The position numbers and the translations under genes were made by a program. From an uncultured Nostocoides sp. (lineage in GTDB: Bacteria; Actinomycetota; Actinomycetes; Actinomycetales; Dermatophilaceae), in contig CALCXF010000005.1 of assembly GCA_937907685.1 (NCBI GenBank), forward strand, positions 1 to 34,986: 34,986 nt of DNA, written 5' to 3'. The notes below the pieces were generated by a model. The model made no database searches. It was given only the letters and a program-made list of their open reading frames with translations, and had not been told where the DNA came from. Below are positions 15,504-22,419 of this stretch, in pieces. Positions within the stretch are counted from its first letter, which is position 1. Every line of letters starts with the position of its first letter.

Positions 15504-16271
15504 TCAGCGGAAGGCGGCCGCCGCCGCGACGCACTGCCCGACGTAGGACCCACCGAAGAGCACGGCGTGCAGGAGCAGGGGGTGGACCTGGTGCAGGAGG
15601 ACCCGGTCACGCCATCCGTCCGCCAGCGGCGCCGCCTCGTCGTAGGCCGCGAGGAGCCGGTCGAGATGCGGGCAGCCGAAGAGCGCGAGCATGGCGAGGT
15701 CCGCCTCCCGATGGCCGCCGTGGGCGGCCGGGTCGATGAGCACCGCGCCATCCGGGGTCCAGAGGACGTTGCCCGACCACAGGTCGCCATGGAGGCGGGC
15801 CGGGGCCTCCCCGGTGTCGTACCGTCCGTCGGCGACGGTGGCGGTGAACCGGTCGAACACGGCGGTGTCGGCCCTGCTGAGCACCGCACGGTCACGGCCT
15901 CGGCGCACGAGCGGCGCGATGCGGGCCGTCGCGAGGAACGCGCCCCATGTCGGCCACTCCCCGAGCGGAAGGGGCAGGGGCTCGTCGAGAGGGCCGAGCC
16001 AGCCGTTCCCGCGCCAGCCCGGAGGTCCACTGCCGAACGCCGGCGCCCCAGCGCCGTGAGTGACGGCCAGCCCGCGCCCCAGCAGCTCGGCGCGCTCGTG
16101 GCTCGGCACGGCCACCGTCAGGTGTTCGAGGTCGAGGTGGCCGGGTGCGATGGCGAGGACCTCGACGACGGCCGCACCGCCGGCATCGCGGAGCCACCGG
16201 AGGCCACTGGCCTCCCACATGAAGTAGCCAGGCGGAGCCGCCGCGGACTGCTTGCGGTAACGGCGCGGCAT
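15504..16271 (-). CDS. Fructosamine kinase family protein
   Basis: A 255-residue kinase of the fructosamine-3-kinase/APH fold. Bacterial members phosphorylate sugars on glycated proteins or amino acids so that the adduct breaks down. Key motifs: RLHGDLWSGNVLW (about 159-171) with catalytic Asp163, and LIDPAAHGGHREADLAML with Mg-binding Asp180, the FN3K-specific version of the kinase DFG region. The N-terminal lobe with the ATP-binding strand is short (MWEASGLRWL is the conserved early element), a little below the usual 280-290 residues. The ATG at 16271 is preceded by CAGCAT and 6 nt with no SD, so it may be leaderless. It is transcribed away from the App1-like gene. Confidence 0.88.
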   Translation of the reverse strand: MPRRYRKQSAAAPPGYFMWEASGLRWLRDAGGAAVVEVLAIAPGHLDLEHLTVAVPSHERAELLGRGLAVTHGAGAPAFGSGPPGWRGNGWLGPLDEPLPLPLGEWPTWGAFLATARIAPLVRRGRDRAVLSRADTAVFDRFTATVADGRYDTGEAPARLHGDLWSGNVLWTPDGAVLIDPAAHGGHREADLAMLALFGCPHLDRLLAAYDEAAPLADGWRDRVLLHQVHPLLLHAVLFGGSYVGQCVAAAAAFR

Positions 16272-16277
16272 CCGGCC

Positions 16278-16283
16278 ATGCTG
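16278..16283 (-). promoter_or_regulatory. Possible -10, leaderless fructosamine kinase gene
   Basis: Minus-strand CAGCAT (keeps A2 and T6), 6 nt before the ATG at 16271. Confidence 0.3.
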
Positions 16284-16365
16284 TCAGCACGCACCGCAAG
16301 CGGGACGGGATCCCCGACGGGAACGGCGACGGCGACGCCTCCGTCCCGGCCTGAGGTCGCTGCTC

Positions 16366-16371
16366 TAGCAT
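16366..16371 (+). promoter_or_regulatory. -10 element, leaderless App1-like gene
   Basis: TAGCAT, 6 nt before the ATG at 16378; no SD. Confidence 0.45.
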
Positions 16372-16377
16372 CGGGGC

Positions 16378-17529
16378 ATGGCGCGACCCCATGCCGCAGC
16401 GCTCGTGGAGGACGCCTGGAACGGCCGCGTCGCCGACGTGCTGCGGACGCGCGGGTGGGGAACTCGAATCGTTCCCTCCACCGGGTACGGCAGCGAGACG
16501 CAGCTCCGCGTCCTGGCGCGCATCCTCATCAGCAGGGACCGGCCTCCCGAGGAGCCGGAGGAGCAGACCTTCGCGGCCCGGCTGCGCGCCGTGGAGCTCG
16601 AGACGCGCGGCTGGCGGGCCTTCATCACCGTGCCGGCCATGGACGAGCCCGTGCTCGTCCGGGTCGAGGACCGGCTCATCACCACACAGAGCGACCGGAG
16701 CGGGCTCGTCGACGTCACCGTCCGGGGCCACGGCCTGGACCCCGGGTGGCACCACGTCTACCTCAGCTCCCCGCGAGCGGAGCCGATCGAGGTCCCGGTG
16801 CTCGTCGTCGGGGCCCACCAGACCCATGGGATCGTCTCGGACATCGACGACACGGTCCTCTCGACGTCGCTGCCGCGCCCTCTGATCGCCGCGTGGAACA
16901 CCTTCATGCGCGCTGAGGGCGCCCGCCGCCCCGTCCCCGGAATGGCGCCGATGTACCGCGAGCTCCTCGCAACGCAGCCCGACGCCCCCGTCGTCTACCT
17001 CTCGACCGGTGCGTGGAACACCGCACCGCAGCTCACCCGCTTCCTGCAGCGCAGCGGGTACCCCCCAGGACCGCTGCTGCTCACCGACTGGGGACCGACG
17101 AACACCGGTTGGTTCAGGTCGGGTCAGGAGCACAAGCGGGCCTCCCTGCATCGGCTCGCGCGCGAGCTTCCCCACATCAGGTGGCTGCTCATCGGGGACG
17201 ACGGCCAGCACGACCCCAGGCTCTACACCGACTTCGCGTCCCGGCGGCCGGACCGGGTCCTGGGCATCGCCATCCGTGAGCTGTCGGTCGGGGAGCAGGT
17301 GCTGACGAACGGCGTGCCCCTGGCGAACGACGACATCGCGCCCGCCCCCACGGAGGAGCTCGAGGTGCCCGTCGTGCGCGCGCCCGACGGTTACGCCCTC
17401 GCCCGCCAGGTCCGCCCGATCTGGTCCGCCGACACCGACGGGAGCCCCCTCGTCGGTGGTGCGTCGGCGACCGTGCACCCCCTCGACCTGCCGCCGTCAG
17501 AGCTCCTCGCCGAGCGCGACGAGCGGTAG
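16378..17529 (+). CDS. App1-family (DUF2183) HAD-like phosphatase
   Basis: A 383-residue protein with the App1/DUF2183 catalytic domain, named after the yeast actin-patch phosphatidate phosphatase App1. The HAD-type motif DIDDT (Asp155, Asp157, Thr159) sits in HGIVSDIDDTVLSTS, followed by VVYLSTGAWNT (motif II Ser/Thr), EHKRASLHRL (motif III Lys) and LIGDDGQHDPRLY (acidic motif IV). The N-terminal half (about 1-145) looks like a beta-rich domain, ending in DPGWHHVYLSSP. A lipid-phosphate substrate is known for the yeast protein and only inferred here. The stop TAG at 17527 forms the first three bases of the -10 element of the next gene. Confidence 0.87.
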   Translation: MARPHAAALVEDAWNGRVADVLRTRGWGTRIVPSTGYGSETQLRVLARILISRDRPPEEPEEQTFAARLRAVELETRGWRAFITVPAMDEPVLVRVEDRLITTQSDRSGLVDVTVRGHGLDPGWHHVYLSSPRAEPIEVPVLVVGAHQTHGIVSDIDDTVLSTSLPRPLIAAWNTFMRAEGARRPVPGMAPMYRELLATQPDAPVVYLSTGAWNTAPQLTRFLQRSGYPPGPLLLTDWGPTNTGWFRSGQEHKRASLHRLARELPHIRWLLIGDDGQHDPRLYTDFASRRPDRVLGIAIRELSVGEQVLTNGVPLANDDIAPAPTEELEVPVVRAPDGYALARQVRPIWSADTDGSPLVGGASATVHPLDLPPSELLAERDER

Positions 17530-17532
17530 CGT
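17527..17532 (+). promoter_or_regulatory. -10 element overlapping the App1-like stop codon
   Basis: TAGCGT, 6 nt before the ATG at 17539; its TAG is the stop of the previous gene. No SD, so the glycosylase is probably made from a leaderless mRNA. Confidence 0.5.
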
Positions 17533-17538
17533 CGGCCC

Positions 17539-18399
17539 ATGCCTGAGCTGCCGGAGGTGCAGGCTCTCGTCGAGTTCCTTCGCGGGCGCACCGAGGGGCT
17601 CGTCGTGACCGGCGTGGAGCTCGGGTCGATCTCGGTTCTCAAGACGTTCACCCCACCCCCGCAGGTGCTCGTCGGCGCGCCGGTGGACGACGTCGCCCGG
17701 CACGGGAAGTTCATCGACCTCGATTGCGGTGGAACGCATCTCGTCTTCCATCTCGCCCGCGCGGGTTGGCTCCGGTGGTCCGACGCCATGCCGGCGACGG
17801 TGCTGCGGCCGGGCAAGTCGCCCATCGCGCTGCGCATGCGCTTCGACGACTCATCGGGCTTCGACCTCACCGAGGCAGGTACGAAGAAGCGGCTGGCCGC
17901 ATACGTCGTCCACGACCCCCTCACGGTGCCCGGGGTGGCCTCACTGGGCCCGGACCCGATGGCGGACGACTTCACGCTCGAGCGCTTCGCGACGATCGTC
18001 TCGGGTCACCGGATGCAGGTGAAGGGGCTCCTGCGCGACCAGTCGATCATCGCGGGCGTCGGGAACGCGTACTCCGACGAGGTGCTCCACGTCGCGAAGC
18101 TGTCGCCCTTCGCGCTGGCCGCGACGCTCAAGGACGAGGACGTCGAACGGCTCTACACCGCCCTGCGCGGCACGCTCGCCGGTGCGGTCGCCGCCGCATC
18201 GGGGAAGCCGGCCAAGGAGCTCAAGGACGCCAAGCGCGCCGGGATGCGGGTGCACGGCCGAACCGGCGAGACGTGCCCGGAGTGCGGCGACGTCGTCCGG
18301 GAGGTGTCCTTCGCGGACTCCTCCCTCCAGTACTGCGCCACGTGCCAGACCGGCGGAAAGCCCCTCGCGGACCGCCGGACGAGCAAGTTCCTCAAGTGA
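17539..18399 (+). CDS. Fpg/Nei-family DNA glycosylase
   Basis: A 286-residue base-excision repair enzyme that removes oxidised bases and nicks the abasic site. The start MPELPEVQAL carries the catalytic N-terminal Pro2 and Glu3, and Lys57 (ARHGKFIDLD) is at the usual position. The helix-two-turn-helix has QSIIAGVGNAYSDEVLHVAKLSP. The C-terminal zinc finger is complete: CPEC (246-249) and CATC (266-269). It is the actinobacterial Fpg/Nei-like type, with a 17-residue basic tail past the last cysteine; whether it prefers 8-oxoguanine or pyrimidine lesions cannot be decided by eye. The start is certain because Pro2 must follow the initiator Met. Confidence 0.93.
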   Translation: MPELPEVQALVEFLRGRTEGLVVTGVELGSISVLKTFTPPPQVLVGAPVDDVARHGKFIDLDCGGTHLVFHLARAGWLRWSDAMPATVLRPGKSPIALRMRFDDSSGFDLTEAGTKKRLAAYVVHDPLTVPGVASLGPDPMADDFTLERFATIVSGHRMQVKGLLRDQSIIAGVGNAYSDEVLHVAKLSPFALAATLKDEDVERLYTALRGTLAGAVAAASGKPAKELKDAKRAGMRVHGRTGETCPECGDVVREVSFADSSLQYCATCQTGGKPLADRRTSKFLK

Positions 18400-18449
18400 G
18401 GCACCGACCGGCGGCGGTGCCCATCCGTGGTCTCGGCGAGCCGCTTTGA

Positions 18450-18455
18450 GATGCT
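18450..18455 (+). promoter_or_regulatory. Possible -10, leaderless rhodanese gene
   Basis: GATGCT (A2 and T6 kept), 6 nt before the ATG at 18462; no SD. Confidence 0.25.
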
Positions 18456-18461
18456 GTGTCG

Positions 18462-18800
18462 ATGAATGAGTTCCCCGACGTCCCCGTCACCGAGCTGCCC
18501 GACGACGCGCTCGTGCTCGACATCCGCGAACAGGAGGAGTGGGACCGTGGACACGCGCCGACCGCGGTCCACATCCCGATGTCCGAGCTCCCCGCCCGGG
18601 TCGACGAGCTGGCCCCCTTCCTCGACCGGGACGAGCCGCTCGTCATCACCTGCCGCTCGGGCGGCCGCGTGCAGCGGGTCATGCCGTGGTTGGCCCAGCA
18701 GGGCTACGAGGTGGCGAACATGGACGGCGGGATGCGCGCCTGGCTGGCGGCCGGCAAGCCGATGGAGGCCGCGGGAGGCGCCGACCCCCACGTGCCGTGA
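18462..18800 (+). CDS. Single-domain rhodanese-like protein
   Basis: A 112-residue single rhodanese domain. Rhodaneses carry persulfide sulfur on an active-site cysteine, here Cys64 in the loop CRSGGR, which follows the beta strand PLVITCRSG. Other family marks: VLDIREQEEWDRGHAPTAVHIPMSEL near the N-terminus and GYEVANMDGGMRAWLAAGKPM at the end. A six-residue loop fits sulfurtransferases rather than Cdc25-like phosphatases. I choose the ATG at 18462; a GTG two codons upstream (18456) is also possible. It converges with the ZIP transporter gene. Confidence 0.88.
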   Translation: MNEFPDVPVTELPDDALVLDIREQEEWDRGHAPTAVHIPMSELPARVDELAPFLDRDEPLVITCRSGGRVQRVMPWLAQQGYEVANMDGGMRAWLAAGKPMEAAGGADPHVP

Positions 18801-18827
18801 GGCGCGTCGCCGGCCGTGCGGTGAACG

Positions 18828-19577
18828 TCAGGCCGCGCTGAGGAAGAAGGCCGTGGCGAACCCCAGCACGGTGAAGAGCCCGACGAGGCGCCCGGCGTGC
18901 TCCACGGCCTCGGGCATCATCGTGTCGGCCACCATCGTGAGGATCGCCCCGGCCGCGAACGTCTGGATGAAGGCCACCGTCTCCGCCGACGCGCCCCCCA
19001 GCAGCCCGTAGCCGAGCATCGACGCGATGGTCGAGGCCGCCACCACCAGTGACCACAGCCGAAGGATCCAGGCGGTCGACCGGCCGGAGGCCTTGAGGCC
19101 CGTCGTGGCCGACATGGACTCGGGGATGTTGGACAGGAAGACCGCGGCGACCATGGCGACCCCGACGCCCTCCCCAGCCAGGAGGGTGATGCCGATCGCC
19201 GCCGACTCGGGGATGCCGTCGAGCAGTGCGCCCAGGACGAGGGCAGAGGCCCCCGTGGCGCCGGCCGCGGATGCCGGGTGCCGCACACCGCCGTGCACGG
19301 GGCTCTTGCGACGGTGGCCACCAGCACGGTCGATGAGCCAGTCGCCGGTGAAGAAGGTCGCGGAGCCTGCGAACAGGCCGAGCGCTGCCGCCACCACGCC
19401 GGCCGACCGGTAGGCCTCCTCCGTGAGCTCGAAGGCGGCTGCGCTGATGAGGACCCCGGCCCCGAACGCCATGACGAGCCCGATGGTGCGCAGGCCCACC
19501 CGGAGGACGAGTCCGAGGAGGGCGCCGAGCAGCAACGACGCCCCACCGAAGAACCCCCACCACGCGGCCTCGAGCAC
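18828..19577 (-). CDS. ZIP-family divalent metal transporter
   Basis: A 249-residue inner-membrane protein with about eight hydrophobic helices, of the ZIP (ZupT-like) zinc/metal transporter family. Diagnostic motifs in the two central helices are LDGIPESAAIGITLLAG and FLSNIPESMSATTGLK, the counterparts of HNxPEG and its partner that line the metal path. The usual first His is replaced by Asp in the first motif. A charged loop with GGHRRKSPVHGGVRH (about 87-101) has several histidines and could bind metal in the cytosol. It starts at a GTG exactly 6 nt past a TAGCGT -10 element, so it is probably leaderless. No metalloregulator site was recognised. Confidence 0.88.
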   Translation of the reverse strand: MLEAAWWGFFGGASLLLGALLGLVLRVGLRTIGLVMAFGAGVLISAAAFELTEEAYRSAGVVAAALGLFAGSATFFTGDWLIDRAGGHRRKSPVHGGVRHPASAAGATGASALVLGALLDGIPESAAIGITLLAGEGVGVAMVAAVFLSNIPESMSATTGLKASGRSTAWILRLWSLVVAASTIASMLGYGLLGGASAETVAFIQTFAAGAILTMVADTMMPEAVEHAGRLVGLFTVLGFATAFFLSAA

Positions 19578-19583
19578 GCGCCC

Positions 19584-19589
19584 ACGCTA
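19584..19589 (-). promoter_or_regulatory. -10 element, leaderless ZIP gene
   Basis: Minus-strand TAGCGT, 6 nt before the GTG at 19577. Confidence 0.5.
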
Positions 19590-19611
19590 GACGCCAGGCG
19601 CTGTGGCGACA

Positions 19612-19641
19612 CGGCATACCGTTCTCTGCGCATGTATGCCG
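19612..19641. repeat. 8-bp inverted repeat in divergent promoter region
   Basis: CGGCATAC (19612-19619) and its exact reverse complement GTATGCCG (19634-19641), 14 nt apart, between the divergent ZIP and AAA-ATPase genes. It could be an operator, but the same core (GGCATAC) recurs through the whole window. Confidence 0.45.
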
Positions 19642-19660
19642 TTCACGGTAGAAAGCGCTA

Positions 19661-19666
19661 TACCCT
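19661..19666 (+). promoter_or_regulatory. -10 element, leaderless AAA ATPase gene
   Basis: TACCCT within CTATACCCT, 6 nt before the GTG at 19673; no SD. Confidence 0.5.
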
Positions 19667-19672
19667 CCGATC

Positions 19673-20887
19673 GTGGATCCCATCCGGAACCCCTACGCTC
19701 CCGGCGCCGGCCAGCGTCCACCCGAGCTCGCCGGTCGCGACGAGCAGCTCGACGCCTTCGACGTCGTCCTCGAACGGGTGGCCCGCGGACGACCGGAACG
19801 CTCGATCGTCCTCACCGGCCTGCGTGGCGTCGGCAAGACCGTGCTCCTCAACGCGCTGCGGTCCGCGGCCGTGCGGGCCGGCTGGGGGACCGGGAAGCTC
19901 GAGGCGCGGCCGGAACAGTCCCTGCGTCGTCCGCTCGCCTCTGCCGTGCACCAGGCGGTCCGCGAGCTGGGGGCGACCGGTGGGACCGGCGACCAGTCCC
20001 TCGGGGTGGTTCGCGCCTTCGCTCAGCGCGAGCCGGCCTCCGGCGCGAAGGGGGGCACGGGGCGGTTGCGCGATCGCTGGAACCCCGGCATCGGCGTGCC
20101 GGCCGCCGTCGGCCGAGCGGACTCCGGTGACATCGAGATCGACCTCGTCGAGCTGCTGTCGGACCTCGGCGGGATGGCGGCTGACACCGGCCGCGGCATC
20201 GCCGTGTTCGTCGACGAGATGCAGGACCTCGAGCCGGACGACGTCTCCGCGCTGTGCGCCGCCTGCCACGAGATCTCCCAGGCTCGACTTCCGGTCATCG
20301 TCGTGGGCGCCGGTCTGCCGCACCTCCCTGCGGTCCTGTCGGCGTCGAAGTCCTACTCGGAGAGGCTCTTCCGGTACTCCCGGATCGACAGACTCGATCG
20401 GGCGGCGGCGGACGCCGCGCTCGTCCTCCCGGCCGAGGAGGAAGGTGCGGCGTTCGCCCCCGCGGCACTCGAGGCCCTGTACGCGGCCACAGGTGGGTAC
20501 CCGTACTTCATCCAGGCCTACGGCAAGGCGGTGTGGGATATCGCGCCGGCTTCCCCCATGACCGCGCCCGACGTCGCCGTCGCCGCGCCCGAGGCGGAGT
20601 CGGAGCTGGCGGTGGGGTTCTTCGGTTCGCGCTTCGAGCGCGCGACGCCGGGGGAGCGGGAGTACCTCCGCGCGATGGCGGACGTCGCCGCCGCCCTTCA
20701 CGACGGCACGGATGCCGTGCCGACCGCCGACGTGGCCGCGCACCTGGGCCGCAAGCCGCAGTCCCTGTCCCCGGCGCGCGACGCCCTGCTCAAGAAGGGC
20801 CTCATCTACTCGGGGGAGCGTGGCCGGATCGCCTTCACCGTGCCCCATTTCGGGCGGTACCTCAGGGAGAACGCCGAACTCGGTTGA
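19673..20887 (+). CDS. AAA/STAND-like ATPase with C-terminal winged helix
   Basis: A 404-residue ATP-binding protein of the archaeal-ATPase/Orc1-like type often found in actinobacteria, role unknown. Walker A is GLRGVGKT (49-56) and Walker B is IAVFVDEMQDL with Asp181-Glu182. IVVGAGLPHLPAVL looks like the sensor-1 strand, and TGGYPYFIQAYGKAVWD the family's lid signature. The C-terminal part (about 320-400) is a winged helix-turn-helix (VAAHLGRKPQSLSPARDALLKKGLIYSGERGRIAFT). A Gly/Ala-rich stretch (about 101-130) is probably disordered. It starts at a GTG on a probable leaderless mRNA. Signal-dependent DNA or protein remodelling is possible but not shown. Confidence 0.85.
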   Translation: MDPIRNPYAPGAGQRPPELAGRDEQLDAFDVVLERVARGRPERSIVLTGLRGVGKTVLLNALRSAAVRAGWGTGKLEARPEQSLRRPLASAVHQAVRELGATGGTGDQSLGVVRAFAQREPASGAKGGTGRLRDRWNPGIGVPAAVGRADSGDIEIDLVELLSDLGGMAADTGRGIAVFVDEMQDLEPDDVSALCAACHEISQARLPVIVVGAGLPHLPAVLSASKSYSERLFRYSRIDRLDRAAADAALVLPAEEEGAAFAPAALEALYAATGGYPYFIQAYGKAVWDIAPASPMTAPDVAVAAPEAESELAVGFFGSRFERATPGEREYLRAMADVAAALHDGTDAVPTADVAAHLGRKPQSLSPARDALLKKGLIYSGERGRIAFTVPHFGRYLRENAELG

Positions 20888-20914
20888 CATCATAGGTAAC
20901 CTGATGGTTACCTT
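20884..20914 (+). promoter_or_regulatory. Promoter and embedded operator of arsR-SRPBCC pair
   Basis: TTGACA (20884-20889), 19-nt spacer, TACCTT (20909-20914), then 6 nt to the ATG at 20921. A perfect inverted repeat AGGTAACC-TGAT-GGTTACCT fills 20894-20913, covering spacer and -10. A bound ArsR-type dimer would block RNA polymerase. The start is leaderless. Confidence 0.75.
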
Positions 20915-20920
20915 TCGCGC

Positions 20921-21301
20921 ATGGACGCGTTCGCCGCCCTCGCCGATCCGGTCCGCCGCGACCTCCTCCGGTCGATGCACTCCGGGCCGCGGCGCGTGGT
21001 CGACCTCGCCGAGGGTCGCGCGATCAGCCGACCGGCCGTGAGCAAGCACCTGCGCGTGCTCGCACACGCCGGGTTGGTCTCTGTCGAGGAACGGGGCCGT
21101 GAGCGGCACTACCGGCTCGATCGCACGGCGCTGGAGCCGGTTCGACAGCTGGTGAGCGAGCTCATCGCCCCCATCCCACCGCCCGCGCTCGACGCGCTCG
21201 AGCTGGAGGTGCGCCGGGCCGGACGGGACCGTCGGGCCGGCCGGGGCGACGGCAGGCCGGCCGCCTCGACCGCAACCACGAGCACGGAGGACACCGCATG
21301 A
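20921..21301 (+). CDS. ArsR-family winged-helix regulator
   Basis: A 126-residue ArsR-type repressor. The helix-turn-helix is MDAFAALADPVRRDLLRSMHSGPRRVVDLAE and ISRPAVSKHLRVLAHAGLVSVEERGRERHYRLD, with a C-terminal dimer helix (about 68-105) and a loose Arg/Ala/Thr tail. It lacks the ELCVCDL metal motif of arsenic or cadmium sensors. It belongs to the subgroup paired with an AHSA1/SRPBCC protein; here that gene overlaps by 4 nt (ATGA). The perfect palindrome inside its own promoter is the obvious binding site, so the pair is probably self-repressed. The ligand is unknown. Confidence 0.92.
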   Translation: MDAFAALADPVRRDLLRSMHSGPRRVVDLAEGRAISRPAVSKHLRVLAHAGLVSVEERGRERHYRLDRTALEPVRQLVSELIAPIPPPALDALELEVRRAGRDRRAGRGDGRPAASTATTSTEDTA

Positions 21302-21837
21302 CAGAGGACCACGACCCCGTCGTCGCGAGCGGGCGGCGCGAGGACCGCGGGGACCAGAGCCTGCTCGTCCTCGAGCGCAGCTTCCGTGCACCTGCCGTCG
21401 ACGTCTGGGCCGCCATCACCGAACCCGACCGCCTGGAGCGGTGGATCGGCACGTGGACCGGCGACCCGGCATCCGGCTCGGTGCTCGTGCGGATGACGGC
21501 CGAGGGTGAGGACGCGCAAGCCGAGGTGTTCACCATCGACGAGTGCGACCCACCCCGGCGCCTCGTCGTCACGTCGACACCGCCGGGCTCGGACGCCGCG
21601 TGGCACGTCGAGGTGGACCTCGTCGAATCGGCCGGCGCAACCACCCTCACCTTCCGGCAGTCGATGCCCGACGCGGACCTTGCCACGAGCGTGGGGCCGG
21701 GGTGGGAGTACTACCTGGACCGCCTCGTCGCCGTGGAGACGGGGCGCGACGTCGCCGCCGTCGACTTCGACCTCTACCTGCGGCGGATGTCGGGGCACTA
21801 CACCGAGCTGTTCGCCGACCTGCGTCAGGCCCGGTGA
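21298..21837 (+). CDS. SRPBCC (AHSA1-like) domain protein
   Basis: A 179-residue START/Bet-v1-like ligand-binding protein. Family features: LLVLERSFRAPAVDVWAAITEPDRLERWIGTWTGDPASG at the start of the domain (about 22-60), EVFTIDECDPPRRLVVTS, and the C-terminal long helix with GWEYYLDRLVAVETG. The fold has a deep hydrophobic pocket, and members paired with ArsR regulators are often thought to bind small hydrophobic molecules or act as enzymes. Its translation is coupled to arsR by a 4-nt overlap, so both are under the palindromic operator. Function unknown. Confidence 0.9.
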   Translation: MTEDHDPVVASGRREDRGDQSLLVLERSFRAPAVDVWAAITEPDRLERWIGTWTGDPASGSVLVRMTAEGEDAQAEVFTIDECDPPRRLVVTSTPPGSDAAWHVEVDLVESAGATTLTFRQSMPDADLATSVGPGWEYYLDRLVAVETGRDVAAVDFDLYLRRMSGHYTELFADLRQAR

Positions 21838-21856
21838 CCACCCAGCCGGGCGACGC

Positions 21857-22360
21857 TCACGGCAGCCGGTGGAGGACGACGTCGGTCACCGCCCCACGGT
21901 GCAGCCGCGCGGTCAGGTAGGTGCAGAACGGCTCGCGCCGACGGTCGGTGGGCGAGCCGGGGTTGAGCAGTCGGAGGCCCTCCCACTCCGTGTCCCACGG
22001 GATGTGGCTGTGCCCGAAGACGAGCAGGTCGGTGTCCGGGTGAACGGCGCGCATGCGCTCCTCACGGCGGTGCCGGGCTCCCGTCTCGTGCACGACGGCC
22101 ATGCGGACTCCCTCGAGTGTCGCGGTCGCCACCTCCGGCAGCCGCGCGCGCAGTGCCGGACCGTCGTTGTTCCCCCAGCACGCGAGGAGCCGGCGGCTGC
22201 GCTGCTCGAGCCGATCGAGGAGCACGACGTCGACCCAGTCGCCGGCGTGGACCACGACGTCGGCCGCCTCGACCTCGGACCAGACCCGAGCGGGCAGGTC
22301 CTTGGCCCGTGCTGGCACGTGGGTGTCGGAGATGAGCAGCAGCCGGATGCCATCGGTCAT
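21857..22360 (-). CDS. YfcE/MJ0936-type metallophosphoesterase
   Basis: A 167-residue calcineurin-like phosphodiesterase of the small YfcE type. All metal motifs are present: SDTHVPARAKDLP (DxH), VVHAGDWVD (GDxxD-like), ACWGNNDGP (GNxD), AVVHETGARH (H) and VFGHSHIP (GHxH), with LLNPGSPTDRR near the end. Such enzymes hydrolyse phosphodiesters with two metal ions; the physiological substrate is not known. The frame is open far upstream, but the ATG at 22360 is right for the family and has GGAAGGTGG upstream. It lies 59 nt downstream of the ECF sigma gene and may be read with it. Confidence 0.9.
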   Translation of the reverse strand: MTDGIRLLLISDTHVPARAKDLPARVWSEVEAADVVVHAGDWVDVVLLDRLEQRSRRLLACWGNNDGPALRARLPEVATATLEGVRMAVVHETGARHRREERMRAVHPDTDLLVFGHSHIPWDTEWEGLRLLNPGSPTDRRREPFCTYLTARLHRGAVTDVVLHRLP

Positions 22361-22419
22361 CAGACCACCTTCCCACCCGCATGCGGTGCCGGTGGCTGGT
22401 GACCGGTGGCGGCGAGCGG

